Below, one piece after another: positions 43,761 to 51,609 of a stretch of DNA of 64,000 nucleotides. Made by a program: the position numbers and the translations under genes. The stretch is from NCBI GenBank assembly GCA_019913005.1, contig JAIOHL010000252.1:186001-250000 (forward strand), given 5' to 3'. This DNA is from Anaerolineae bacterium (GTDB lineage: Bacteria; Chloroflexota; Anaerolineae; Aggregatilineales; J027). Numbering within the stretch: position 1 is the first letter of the stretch; the number at the start of each line of letters is the position of its first letter. The notes under the pieces were generated by a model. That model did not search any database and was not told the DNA's origin. It was given only the letters and a program-made list of their open reading frames with translations.

Positions 43761-44795
43761 CTAAGTAACACGGTGGCAGGCTACCCAGTGACCCGGTAAA
43801 ACTTCGATTAGTTCAGGATCCCAATCAAAGCACACATCAATCGCCACTGGACAGCGCGTATTGAAGTTGCAGCCGACGGGTGGATTGGCAGGGCTTGGTA
43901 AGTCGCCCTTCAAGATGATACGCTGGCGATTTTCCTCCACATCAGGGTCGGGTACGGGAACAGCCGACAAAAGGGCCTGTGTGTAAGGATGCAGCGGATT
44001 GGTATAAAGCTCTTCGCTCTCGGCCATCTCGACAATTTTGCCGAGATACATCACGGCCACGCGATCACAGATATGGCGTACCATGCTCAGGTCGTGGGCA
44101 ATGAACAGATAAGTCAGACCCATATCGCGCTGCAAATCTTGAAGCAGATTGACTACCTGCGCTTGAATAGATACGTCTAACGCGGAAATAGGTTCATCAC
44201 ACACAATAAAGGAAGGCTCAAGGGCCAATGCGCGGGCCACTCCGATGCGCTGACGCTGACCGCCCGAAAACTCATGTGGATAGCGGTTGGCGAAGAAGGG
44301 GTTTAGCCCCACACGCTCCAACAATTCTTCCACACGTTTTTGGCGGTCTCTTTCACTGCCAATCCCATGCACGACCAGCGGTTCGCTGATGATACGGCTG
44401 ATGCTCATACGTGGATTCAGCGAAGCATAGGGGTCTTGGAAAATGATCTGCATCTTACGACGCATTTCACGCAGGCTGTTGCCTTTGAGGGTCGTCAGTT
44501 CTGTGCCTTCAAAATTCACTGTCCCAGATGTCGCGCGATGGAGTTGGAGGATGGTACGGCCCGTCGTGGATTTGCCACAGCCGCTTTCCCCTACCAAACC
44601 CAGCGTCTCGCCTCGGAAAATATCAAAATCGAGGCCGTCTACCGCTTTCACGGCGGCGGTTTCGCGCTGAAAAATCAAACCGCTCTTAATTGGAAAATGC
44701 TTTTTTAGACCACGCACTGAGACGATGGGGTCGCCATAATCTTTCTTTTTTGCCGGGGCGGTCATCACTTTTTCACTTTTTGCTACGTTCGTCAT
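43761..44795 (-). CDS. oppF: Oligopeptide/dipeptide ABC transporter ATPase (OppF-like)
   Basis: 344 residues. Walker [10 protein letters not shown], signature [17 protein letters not shown], Walker [13 protein letters not shown] and H-loop FIAHDLSMV are intact. The C-terminal oligopeptide-transporter domain ends with [17 protein letters not shown], the Cys-rich motif common to OppD/DppD/OppF. It starts 5 bases after the oppD-like gene. It drives import with the partner ATPase and the two permeases. Confidence 0.95.
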   Translation of the reverse strand: MTNVAKSEKVMTAPAKKKDYGDPIVSVRGLKKHFPIKSGLIFQRETAAVKAVDGLDFDIFRGETLGLVGESGCGKSTTGRTILQLHRATSGTVNFEGTELTTLKGNSLREMRRKMQIIFQDPYASLNPRMSISRIISEPLVVHGIGSERDRQKRVEELLERVGLNPFFANRYPHEFSGGQRQRIGVARALALEPSFIVCDEPISALDVSIQAQVVNLLQDLQRDMGLTYLFIAHDLSMVRHICDRVAVMYLGKIVEMAESEELYTNPLHPYTQALLSAVPVPDPDVEENRQRIILKGDLPSPANPPVGCNFNTRCPVAIDVCFDWDPELIEVLPGHWVACHRVT

Positions 44796-44800
44796 ATACC

Positions 44801-45814
44801 CTAACCTTGCATTACCATCTCAGGCCGAGTTTGTTCAGCCGTTCGCACATCAACCCAGCACGCTGCCAAATGTTCAGGATTTCCACCATCTACTGAAATC
44901 AGAGACGGTATTTCATCCCAACACTTGCTGATGACATAGGGGCAACGCGGCGAAAAGGGGCAGCCTGTCGGTGCGCTCCGCATATCGGGTGGTGAGCCTG
45001 TAATTGAAACGAGGTGCTGATTTTTTTGGTCGAGGCGCGGTAACGAGCTAATCAGGCCAAGTGTGTAGGGGTGACGGGTATCTTTATAGAGATCCTTCAC
45101 CGGGCCACGTTCGACAATCAAGCCTGCATACATCACTTGCAAGGTATCCGCCAGACCAGCAACCACGCCGAGGTCGTGGGTAATCCAAATCATCGCCATG
45201 CCGATTTTATCACGCAGACGGCGCACCAAGTCCAGAATTTGGGCTTGGATGGTTACGTCGAGGGCGGTGGTGGGTTCGTCTGCAATCAGTAGTTGAGGGT
45301 TGCAAGACAAAGCCATCGCAATCATGGCACGTTGACGCATCCCACCCGAAAATTGGTGCGGATAATCACCGAGGCGACGATCTGCCATTGGGATACCAAC
45401 CATTTGCAGCAGTTCAGCAGCACGACGGCGGGCTTGTTCATTGTCCATCCCGAGATGCAATTTGAGGGCTTCCGTAATCTGGCGACCAATCGTCAACACG
45501 GGGTTGAGTGAGGTCATGGGGTCTTGGAAGACCATTGCGATTTCGGCCCCACGCACTAACCGCATCTGCTCACGCGACAAGGACAGCAGTTCGCGTCCGC
45601 GAAAATTGACATTGCCTTCAATAGTGGCGGGTGGGGAGGGAACGAGTCCCATGATGGAGAGGGCATGAACACTTTTACCGCTGCCGCTTTCGCCCACAAC
45701 GCCGAGCGTTTCCCCTTCATGCAGGGTATATGAGACGCCATTGACGGCGTAAACCAAACCTTCTTGGGTACTAAAGCGGGTTTTGAGGTCTTTAACCTCC
45801 ATTAACAGGGCCAA
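44801..45814 (-). CDS. oppD: Oligopeptide/dipeptide ABC transporter ATPase (OppD-like)
   Basis: 337 residues, first gene of the operon. Walker [10 protein letters not shown], signature [17 protein letters not shown], Walker [13 protein letters not shown] and H-loop WITHDLGVV are present. The C-terminal oligopeptide domain contains [17 protein letters not shown] keep the TTG start at 45814 because AGGAG lies seven bases upstream; the ATG four codons later is too far from it. A good promoter lies about 75 bases upstream. Confidence 0.95.
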   Translation of the reverse strand: MALLMEVKDLKTRFSTQEGLVYAVNGVSYTLHEGETLGVVGESGSGKSVHALSIMGLVPSPPATIEGNVNFRGRELLSLSREQMRLVRGAEIAMVFQDPMTSLNPVLTIGRQITEALKLHLGMDNEQARRRAAELLQMVGIPMADRRLGDYPHQFSGGMRQRAMIAMALSCNPQLLIADEPTTALDVTIQAQILDLVRRLRDKIGMAMIWITHDLGVVAGLADTLQVMYAGLIVERGPVKDLYKDTRHPYTLGLISSLPRLDQKNQHLVSITGSPPDMRSAPTGCPFSPRCPYVISKCWDEIPSLISVDGGNPEHLAACWVDVRTAEQTRPEMVMQG

Positions 45815-46121
45815 AAGTTAACTCCTTCTCGTTTAAATCATATTTCACGCAAGAACGAGAATGTTTCTATTAAAATTGAACGGCGATTTTACGCGATGTC
45901 GCAGTTGCTTGCAACAATTCCCTAGCTACTGCAAATTTAGTTTGCATCTAAATTCACAAGAATTACTCGCTCACTTCTAGCAAAGTTCGACCCGATTGTG
46001 ATTCTGGGTGAAACTTGCAAATCCTGTGAGGTAAGGGGGTTATCGCTATAATCTATCCCTAAGGGTGCAATTGTAATTAAACTCGTACAAACTATCCAGA
46101 CGAAAGAAAAAATTTCATCGA
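45815..46121. other. Divergent intergenic region, 307 bases
   Basis: AT-rich spacer between the oppD-like gene (minus) and tsaE (plus). It holds the minus-strand promoter at 45886-45914 and a plus-strand TATAAT at 46047-46052, about 70 bases before tsaE, without a clear -35 box. I see no further gene or repeat. Confidence 0.6.
45886..45914 (-). promoter_or_regulatory. Sigma-A type promoter of the oligopeptide transporter operon
   Basis: Minus-strand TTGCAA (45914-45909), 17-base spacer, TAAAAT (45891-45886), upstream of the oppD-like start. Confidence 0.45.
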
Positions 46122-46616
46122 ATGACTCAACCAGCACTTCAGATTTTTAGCCCAAATGCCCATTCCACCCGCCAACTTGGTCAGCAGTTGGGTCAAGTAT
46201 TGCAGCCGCGCGATGTGGTGTGTTTGGTCGGTGGTTTAGGCGCAGGCAAAACAACTTTTGCCGCCGGGGTGGGTCAAGGATGGGGCAGTACCAGCCGCCT
46301 CACCAGCCCAACCTATACGCTGGTACACGAGCATCATCGGTCAGCCGATTCCCTAACGCTTTATCATGTGGACGCCTATCGCTTGGAGACCCCCGATGCG
46401 CTGGAATCAGTCGGTTTTGGTGACATCTGGGAGGGTAATGGCCCGATTTTGATTGAATGGCCGGAACGCTTGGGCGAGATGCTGCCCATTGAGCATCTAT
46501 GGATTGAAATTGAGGCAGAATCCGAATTGGACGAGAATCAGCGTACCCTACGTTTTTGGTCACAGGGGGAACGGGCTGGACAATTATTGGCAGAGTTTGA
46601 GGCGAGCAGAAAGTAG
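46122..46616 (+). CDS. tsaE: tRNA threonylcarbamoyladenosine biosynthesis ATPase TsaE
   Basis: 164-residue P-loop ATPase needed with TsaB and TsaD to make the t6A modification at A37 of ANN-decoding tRNAs. Walker A is GGLGAGKTTF (near 38-47). TSPTYTLVHEH, YHVDAYRLE and IEWPERLGE are the diagnostic family motifs. Slightly longer than many TsaE proteins. It begins the plus-strand operon tsaE-tsaB-rimI-udg; six bases separate it from tsaB. TsaD is not in the window. Confidence 0.96.
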   Translation: MTQPALQIFSPNAHSTRQLGQQLGQVLQPRDVVCLVGGLGAGKTTFAAGVGQGWGSTSRLTSPTYTLVHEHHRSADSLTLYHVDAYRLETPDALESVGFGDIWEGNGPILIEWPERLGEMLPIEHLWIEIEAESELDENQRTLRFWSQGERAGQLLAEFEASRK

Positions 46617-46622
46617 GCAAAG

Positions 46623-47294
46623 ATGCTGCTGGCAATAGATACGGCTTCACGCGCATTAAGCATTGCCCTAACGGATGGGCAGCAACTATTGGCCGAACAA
46701 ACATGGCACACGGCAAATCAGCACAGCGTTGAACTACCGCCTGCCGTCCATCATTTGCTGAATCGGGCTAGGGTAGAGCCGCGTCAACTGAGTGCGATAG
46801 GAGTGGCACAGGGGCCGGGGTCATTTACTGGATTACGTATTGGCATTGGGGTGGCAAAAGGCTTGGCGATGGCCCTCAATATCCCACTTATCCCTGTGAT
46901 GACACTAGATATTGTCGCGGCAGGTACACCCCATTTTGATGGCCCACTGATTAGTATTGTGCAAGCTGGGCGGGGGCGCATCAATTACGGGCACTATCAT
47001 TGGCAGGCGGGTGAATGGGACTTGATGGGTGATCTGCATAACACTGCATGGGCGGAGATGATTGCCCAAATCAACACTGGCCCTATCTTAATCAATGGGG
47101 AAATAGACCCGGCTGGCGAGGCGATACTGAAGGCGAGTGGCAAAACAATTAAACTGCTGCCGCCGTCCTATCGTTTGCGACGGGCGGGGTTTTTGGCCCA
47201 AATTGCGTGGGCACGGCTTCAGACTGGACATTTAATTCCTGCCGCCGAAATCAGACCCATTTATTTGCAGGCCGCCGGAGGTGCAGCCACATGA
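46623..47294 (+). CDS. tsaB: tRNA threonylcarbamoyladenosine biosynthesis protein TsaB
   Basis: 223 residues, ASKHA-fold partner of TsaD. The N-terminal MLLAIDTASRALSIAL and the conserved GVAQGPGSFTGLRIGIGVAKGLA stretch identify it. It lacks the metal-binding His pair of TsaD, as expected, and acts as a scaffold. Its stop overlaps the start of the next gene by four bases. Confidence 0.95.
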   Translation: MLLAIDTASRALSIALTDGQQLLAEQTWHTANQHSVELPPAVHHLLNRARVEPRQLSAIGVAQGPGSFTGLRIGIGVAKGLAMALNIPLIPVMTLDIVAAGTPHFDGPLISIVQAGRGRINYGHYHWQAGEWDLMGDLHNTAWAEMIAQINTGPILINGEIDPAGEAILKASGKTIKLLPPSYRLRRAGFLAQIAWARLQTGHLIPAAEIRPIYLQAAGGAAT

Positions 47295-47920
47295 CGCTGA
47301 TACGAGCGATGACGCTTGCTGATATAGATCAGGTCTTGGAGATTGACCAGCAGTCGTTCCCGGTGTCTTGGTCAAGAGTGACCTTCCTCCATGAACTCAA
47401 TGAGAACTCCAACGCCGATCTCGGAGTCGTGCTAAAATCTCAGCCAGTGGAGGAGGATAATACTAACTTTGGCATTATTCGCCGCCTGCTGCATCCCAAA
47501 ATAGAGGATAGGGTCGCGGCCTATGCGGGGATGTGGATTCATGGACGGGAAGCGCATATCAGCACAATTGCCTCGCACCCAAATTTTCGTCGGCAGGGTT
47601 TGGGGGAATTGATGCTGATTGGCATGATTGGGCGAGGGATTGCACGGGGAGCGGATCATGTGGTGTTGGAAGTTCGGATTAGCAACACCCCTGCCCAGAT
47701 GCTCTATCGAAAATACGAATTTGCCGCAATTGGTTTCTATCCGCGTTATTATCATGACAACCAAGAGGATGCCCTGTATATGGTTGCTCGCCCATTGGAT
47801 GAAAACTATCTCATCCGACTGCGTGCGCGGGCAATTTTACTGGCGGCAAGACTCCCATTTACCGATGAATTTACTGGCCTGCACTTTGAGCAGGTGATAA
47901 GCGATGGTTCAAAGGAGTAA
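47291..47920 (+). CDS. rimI: RimI-like GNAT N-acetyltransferase
   Basis: 209 residues from the ATG at 47291, which overlaps the tsaB stop (ATGA). The GNAT acetyl-CoA loop is RRQGLGELM, preceded by HISTIASHPNF and followed by LEVRISNTPAQMLYRKYEF, the RimI pattern. It is longer than E. coli RimI (about 148), with an insertion near residues 40-65 and a C-terminal extension of about 40 residues. Likely acetylates the N terminus of ribosomal protein S18 or other proteins. Position after tsaB is the classic rimI context. Confidence 0.9.
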   Translation: MTLIRAMTLADIDQVLEIDQQSFPVSWSRVTFLHELNENSNADLGVVLKSQPVEEDNTNFGIIRRLLHPKIEDRVAAYAGMWIHGREAHISTIASHPNFRRQGLGELMLIGMIGRGIARGADHVVLEVRISNTPAQMLYRKYEFAAIGFYPRYYHDNQEDALYMVARPLDENYLIRLRARAILLAARLPFTDEFTGLHFEQVISDGSKE

Positions 47921-47923
47921 CAC

Positions 47924-48583
47924 ATGGCCGAGGGATTGAGTTTAAAAGAGCGCCAGACGGCAATGGAAAAAATTGCCAGTGAGGTGCGGGTTTGCCCTAA
48001 GTGTCCGCTGTCCAAAAGCCGTACTAAAGCTGTCCCCGGTGATGGCCCAGTGAACGCGGAGATTATGTTTGTGGGGGAGGCTCCCGGCTTCCATGAAGAT
48101 CAACAGGGGTTACCGTTTGTGGGGGCATCCGGCAAATATTTGGAGCAGTTGTTGGAATTAATTGGCCTGACCCGCAAGGATGTGTTTATCACCAATATCG
48201 TGCGTTGCCGTCCACCGCAAAATCGTGACCCTGAGCGGCTAGAAATTGAGACATGCGAACCCTATCTGGATCAACAGATTGCGCTTATTCAGCCAAGAAT
48301 TATTGCGACATTGGGGCGTTACAGCATGGCGAAATTTTTCCCCGATGGCAAAATTTCCAAGATTCATGGCGTGCCGAAAAAAGAGGAAGGGCGAATTTAT
48401 TATCCCCTGTTTCATCCGGCGGCGGTGCTGCGAAATCCAGCCCTGCGTGAACCGATGGAAGAAGATTTTAAGCGGATGAAGAAGCTGCTAGAGGAACTGC
48501 GGGCAGACGAGCCAGCCAAAGATGACGATGCACCACCGCCACCGCCACCACCGGAAAAGCCCCAACAATTATCGCTGTTCTAA
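47924..48583 (+). CDS. Family 4 uracil-DNA glycosylase with C-terminal clamp-binding motif
   Basis: 219 residues; removes uracil from DNA. Fe-S cluster ligands are C24, C27, C95 and C111. The active-site motifs are GEAPGFHEDQQGLPFVG (51-67), TNIVRCRPPQNRDP (90-103) and FHPAAVLR (163-170). The start ATG has AAGGAG six bases upstream and lies three bases after rimI. After the catalytic domain come an acidic stretch, a run of seven Pro residues and a terminal QLSLF (215-219). The last matches the beta sliding-clamp binding consensus. It may tether repair to the replisome. Confidence 0.93.
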   Translation: MAEGLSLKERQTAMEKIASEVRVCPKCPLSKSRTKAVPGDGPVNAEIMFVGEAPGFHEDQQGLPFVGASGKYLEQLLELIGLTRKDVFITNIVRCRPPQNRDPERLEIETCEPYLDQQIALIQPRIIATLGRYSMAKFFPDGKISKIHGVPKKEEGRIYYPLFHPAAVLRNPALREPMEEDFKRMKKLLEELRADEPAKDDDAPPPPPPPEKPQQLSLF

Positions 48584-48662
48584 AATTTCGACCCGGTGAT
48601 GATAATTCTTTGTGCAGAATATATGTTCTATTACAGAGAGTTATATAAGCCGGGTTTGAATT

Positions 48663-48678
48663 CGTAACTGCCGTTACG
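48663..48678. repeat. Small perfect hairpin after the glycosylase gene
   Basis: CGTAAC-TGCC-GTTACG, 6-bp stem with a 4-base loop, 80 bases after the operon end. No U-tract follows, so terminator function is doubtful. Confidence 0.35.
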
Positions 48679-48753
48679 GATTTATGGATATACACCATAT
48701 AGAATAGGGTGAAGAAGGCCGTTAGATACGGGAAAGTGTGGTAGAGGAATCCC

Positions 48754-48993
48754 TTACTTGGATTTGGAGCGTTCGGCAAGTTCTGTCCCTTTATGCCCAG
48801 CCCAAGCATAGATAGGGCCAAGAATACTGGAACCGATTATAAAAAGTTTCCGATCAGTATATCTGGCCCGGTGTTTGCCCCATTCGCCTAGCCATCCTCT
48901 GTTTGCGATGCTATAGAGTGTAATTGACCCAAGATTTGCAACGAGAAAAGCGATAATCATGGATTGTATTGTTTCTTGCCGTCGGTCATCCAT
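48754..48993 (-). CDS. Small membrane protein, hypothetical
   Basis: 79 residues from the ATG at 48993, with AGAGG seven bases upstream. Two hydrophobic segments (near 11-30 and 48-66) flank a charged loop (EWGKHRARYTDRK). The C terminus is charged (ELAERSKSK). No family recognised. Spacing of about 130 bases from the next gene upstream, with a GC-rich hairpin between. Confidence 0.55.
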   Translation of the reverse strand: MDDRRQETIQSMIIAFLVANLGSITLYSIANRGWLGEWGKHRARYTDRKLFIIGSSILGPIYAWAGHKGTELAERSKSK

Positions 48994-49008
48994 TGCCCTA
49001 CCTCTTAT

Positions 49009-49037
49009 TAGCACACGGGGCTGAAGCCGCCGTGCTC
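49009..49037. repeat. REP-like GC-rich stem-loop
   Basis: AGCACACGG, GGC-TGAA-GCC and CCGTGCT give a nested hairpin with a two-base bulge between two minus-strand genes. It looks like a REP-type palindrome, but I saw no second copy in the window. Confidence 0.45.
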
Positions 49038-49122
49038 AATCTAGCGCAAAATGGTCAGCTAAGATGAAAACCGTTTTCTATTAGCATACAGCCAAAAGGG
49101 AGTTGAAGCACCATCCCACAGA

Positions 49123-49494
49123 CTATGTTTGATCTGTCCAGCTTGCACAGGTGCGCTCAAATTCAGCTTGCCAGTAGGATTCGTAATCTTCCTCGGCGAC
49201 GCTGACCACACCCTTAAAATAACCCGGTCCCGGACGACCATCGGATTTTCGCACGACCAGTGTAGCGAGATAGCCCCGTCCGGCTTTTTCATCATCAATA
49301 CTGATGTCACGCAATAGGCCCGACATGGCATAGCTATAGGGGTTGATTTCGGCAGTTTGAATTAGACCCGCCAATTCACCATAGGTAATGGTTTTGCGCT
49401 GGCGGGCATGATCTACAAGGATTTCAAACGCCTCTTGTTTGATCTTCTCCCATGTTTCGAGCAAATACCCAAATTTGCGTGGTGGTCTTGGCAT
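49123..49494 (-). CDS. Conserved small protein with ITYGELA motif (ATL/MGMT-like winged-helix pattern)
   Basis: 123 residues, ATG at 49494 with AAGGAG upstream. Helical N terminus, then KTITYGELAGLIQT, which looks like the DNA-binding helix-turn-helix region of O6-alkylguanine transferases (TLSYGELA). There is no PCHR active-site motif, and the rest (GRGYLATLVVRKSDGRPGPGYF, ending ESYWQAEFERTCASW) differs. Small proteins with this ITYxELA ... SALVV ... PGxGFF layout seem widespread but have no assigned function. Nucleic-acid binding is a guess. Confidence 0.7.
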   Translation of the reverse strand: MPRPPRKFGYLLETWEKIKQEAFEILVDHARQRKTITYGELAGLIQTAEINPYSYAMSGLLRDISIDDEKAGRGYLATLVVRKSDGRPGPGYFKGVVSVAEEDYESYWQAEFERTCASWTDQT

Positions 49495-49523
49495 GGTAGC
49501 TCTCCTTATGTTGAATTCGTGGT

Positions 49524-49982
49524 CTATTCGATAGATTTGCGGAGATAGACAATATCTTCGACGCCAGTGGAAAAGCGCAGATTGATGGTGCGGTTGGGGA
49601 CAAAGCCGACCCGTTCGTAGAGGGCGATGGCGCGAGTATTGTTCACCCGTGCGCCGATTTCGACGGTTTTGCTGCCCAATTGTTGGGCGAGACAGGTGAG
49701 TTCATCGAGGAGGGCTGTGCCGATACCGAGACCGCGCAGTTCCCCGCTGACCACTAAATCACTGATTTCAGCGACCTGTGACCAAATCGTGACCAAGCCA
49801 AATGCACAGGCTTGATTATTTACTACCGCCACCCGTGCCCCACCTCGGTTGCGATTTTGGAGGGTGAAGGCACGCCGGAACATCATTTCTACGTAGGCCC
49901 GATTTTGATCGGCCCAACACGCCTCATGCAGTCGGCGGGCATCACTACGTTGAAGTTCGCGGAAAGTGACTTCGGGGTTCAT
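49524..49982 (-). CDS. GNAT family N-acetyltransferase
   Basis: 152 residues from the ATG at 49982, with GGAGG four bases upstream. The GNAT core is clear: AFGLVTIWSQVAEISDLVVSGELRGLGIGTALLDEL, with the acetyl-CoA loop RGLGIG, then GARVNNTRAIALYERVGF. The substrate is unknown. It is not the same as the RimI-like gene, which sits in the tsaB operon. It lies downstream of rpmF, after a terminator. Confidence 0.9.
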   Translation of the reverse strand: MNPEVTFRELQRSDARRLHEACWADQNRAYVEMMFRRAFTLQNRNRGGARVAVVNNQACAFGLVTIWSQVAEISDLVVSGELRGLGIGTALLDELTCLAQQLGSKTVEIGARVNNTRAIALYERVGFVPNRTINLRFSTGVEDIVYLRKSIE

Positions 49983-50007
49983 GCAACCTCCGGGCATTAT
50001 AAACACA

Positions 50008-50041
50008 GAAAAGCCGTTCGCGCATTGAGAGGGAAACGGCT
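50008..50041 (-). terminator. Terminator after rpmF
   Basis: On the minus strand AGCCGTT, a 16-base loop and AACGGCT are followed by TTTTC, about 55 bases beyond the rpmF stop. Confidence 0.5.
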
Positions 50042-50094
50042 ATGCCTGTTGGGTATTGGGTGTCGAAAACTGCATTGGCCTAAAGATAAGAGGA

Positions 50095-50283
50095 CTAAGA
50101 TTCTTCCTCAATCACAATGACTTCACGGCCTTTATACGTGCCGCAGTTTGGGCAGACACGATGGGACACCTTGTATTCGCCACAGTTATCGCAGCGTACC
50201 AAATGCGCCAGCGTCAGGGCGTCGTGGGAACGACGGTTGCCGCGCTTGCGACGGGACAGTTTACGTTTGGGTAGAGGACCCAT
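50095..50283 (-). CDS. rpmF: 50S ribosomal protein L32, zinc-ribbon form
   Basis: 62 residues. The N-terminal MGPLPKRKLSRRKRGNRRSH is typical of L32. CDNCG and CPNCG are the two CxxC pairs of the zinc-binding (C+) form. The acidic tail (VIEEES) is common. It is encoded near coaD and the coiled-coil protein, as in many bacteria. Confidence 0.96.
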   Translation of the reverse strand: MGPLPKRKLSRRKRGNRRSHDALTLAHLVRCDNCGEYKVSHRVCPNCGTYKGREVIVIEEES

Positions 50284-50389
50284 GAGATATTCCGCCTCTG
50301 TTTCAATTCCAAAAGCTAACGATTACGCTATTCAACAGCGGACGGCATGATAGCATTAACCACCGCCGAAAACAAGGGTAATCGGCGCT

Positions 50390-50986
50390 TTAATCCGAAC
50401 TTCCCGCATCCACCAGTTCTTCCTTTTCCACCTTGAGTGCTTTGGGAGCAGAGGGGACAGGCGGCTGAACTGGGATAGCGGGGGATGGCGGCGGTGCGGC
50501 TTGCATCACCTGAGCTTGGGCGGCAGCCTGAGCACGAATATCACGATCTTGAGCGATCTTGGTGACGCCGTTCCGTACAATGGTCAGGGTACGGAGCAGG
50601 TGGCTTTCCAATTCTTTCAGCACGTCCATGACATAGGAATCGGCTTCATCCCGAATGGCGGCGGCTTCTTGGCGGGCCTGATTCAGAATATTTTCGGCGC
50701 GATGTTGGGCCGTCTGGACAATGGCATCCCGATGAACCAACTCGTCTGATTTTTGGCGAGCCAAATCCAGCATCCGGGTGGCTTCTTCGTTGGCCTGTGC
50801 GATCAAGCGGTCACGCTGGTTGACGACACGGGTCGCCTTTTCGATTTGTTCGGGAATCGAAATCCGCATCTGGTCAATAATTTCCAATGCCCGTTCCTCG
50901 TCAATGACGGTGAACTTGCTCATGGGCAGATGCCGACCTTCATCAATGAGGTCTTCCAAGCGGTCAACTAAGTGTTGAATATCCAT
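50390..50986 (-). CDS. Coiled-coil protein (DivIVA/AtpF-like)
   Basis: 198 residues, start ATG with GGAGGG five bases upstream. An N-terminal helical segment (DIQHLVDRLEDLIDEG) is followed by a long coiled coil (about 30-140) rich in Ala, Glu, Gln and Arg (IAQANEEATRMLDLARQKSDELV). A Pro/Ala tail ends in EELVDAGSSD. Proteins of this type next to coaD and rpmF in Chloroflexota and Actinobacteria are often labelled ATP synthase b-like or DivIVA-like. There is no membrane segment. A role in cell division or shape is an inference. Confidence 0.8.
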   Translation of the reverse strand: MDIQHLVDRLEDLIDEGRHLPMSKFTVIDEERALEIIDQMRISIPEQIEKATRVVNQRDRLIAQANEEATRMLDLARQKSDELVHRDAIVQTAQHRAENILNQARQEAAAIRDEADSYVMDVLKELESHLLRTLTIVRNGVTKIAQDRDIRAQAAAQAQVMQAAPPPSPAIPVQPPVPSAPKALKVEKEELVDAGSSD

Positions 50987-51056
50987 TAATGCCCTCCTCG
51001 GCCAGATTCAGATGGTTGACCGGGCCATTAAATGATCAGTTTACCAGTAATTTTGA

Positions 51057-51554
51057 CTACCCTATTTCGGCATAACGCTTGCGTAGGGCTTCGGCGACAC
51101 GGTGCGGCACCATCGAACTGACATCACCACCCAATGAAGCAATTTCACGCACGGTGCTGGAGCTAATATGGATAAACTGCTCGCCCGTGATGAAATTGAC
51201 CTGCTCCAAATGTGGCGCGAGTCGCTGATTTGCCAGCGCCATGCGAAATTCAAACTCAAAATCGGAAAAGACGCGCAACCCACGAACGAGGATGTGTGCC
51301 TCTGCCGCTTTTAAATAGTCTACAGTCAATCCGGTGTAGGATGCAACTTTTACGTTGGAAAGCCCTTCCATGGCCTCCTTCAAAAAGCCCAAACGCTCCT
51401 CCACCGTAAACAACATTGGCTTGTTGGGTGGGTTTTCGTAAACCGCTACAATCACTTCGTCGAAAACATGGGCGGCGCGACGGGCAATATCAATATGCCC
51501 ATAATGCACGGGATTGAACGAACCGGGAAAAACAGCACGGCGAAAACCGGCCAT
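51057..51554 (-). CDS. coaD: Phosphopantetheine adenylyltransferase
   Basis: 165 residues; makes dephospho-CoA from 4'-phosphopantetheine and ATP. The nucleotidyltransferase motif is PGSFNPVHYGHIDI (HYGH). Other family motifs are RGLRVFSDFEFEFRMALANQRL and ISSSTVREIA. The length is normal. It is encoded 55 bases after recG. In many genomes rsmD lies just before coaD, but it is absent here. Confidence 0.97.
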   Translation of the reverse strand: MAGFRRAVFPGSFNPVHYGHIDIARRAAHVFDEVIVAVYENPPNKPMLFTVEERLGFLKEAMEGLSNVKVASYTGLTVDYLKAAEAHILVRGLRVFSDFEFEFRMALANQRLAPHLEQVNFITGEQFIHISSSTVREIASLGGDVSSMVPHRVAEALRKRYAEIG

Positions 51555-51609
51555 AAAAACGCTCCTAGGAGTTAAATTTGATACAATCCGTATCAGGCGT
51601 ATGAAAACT

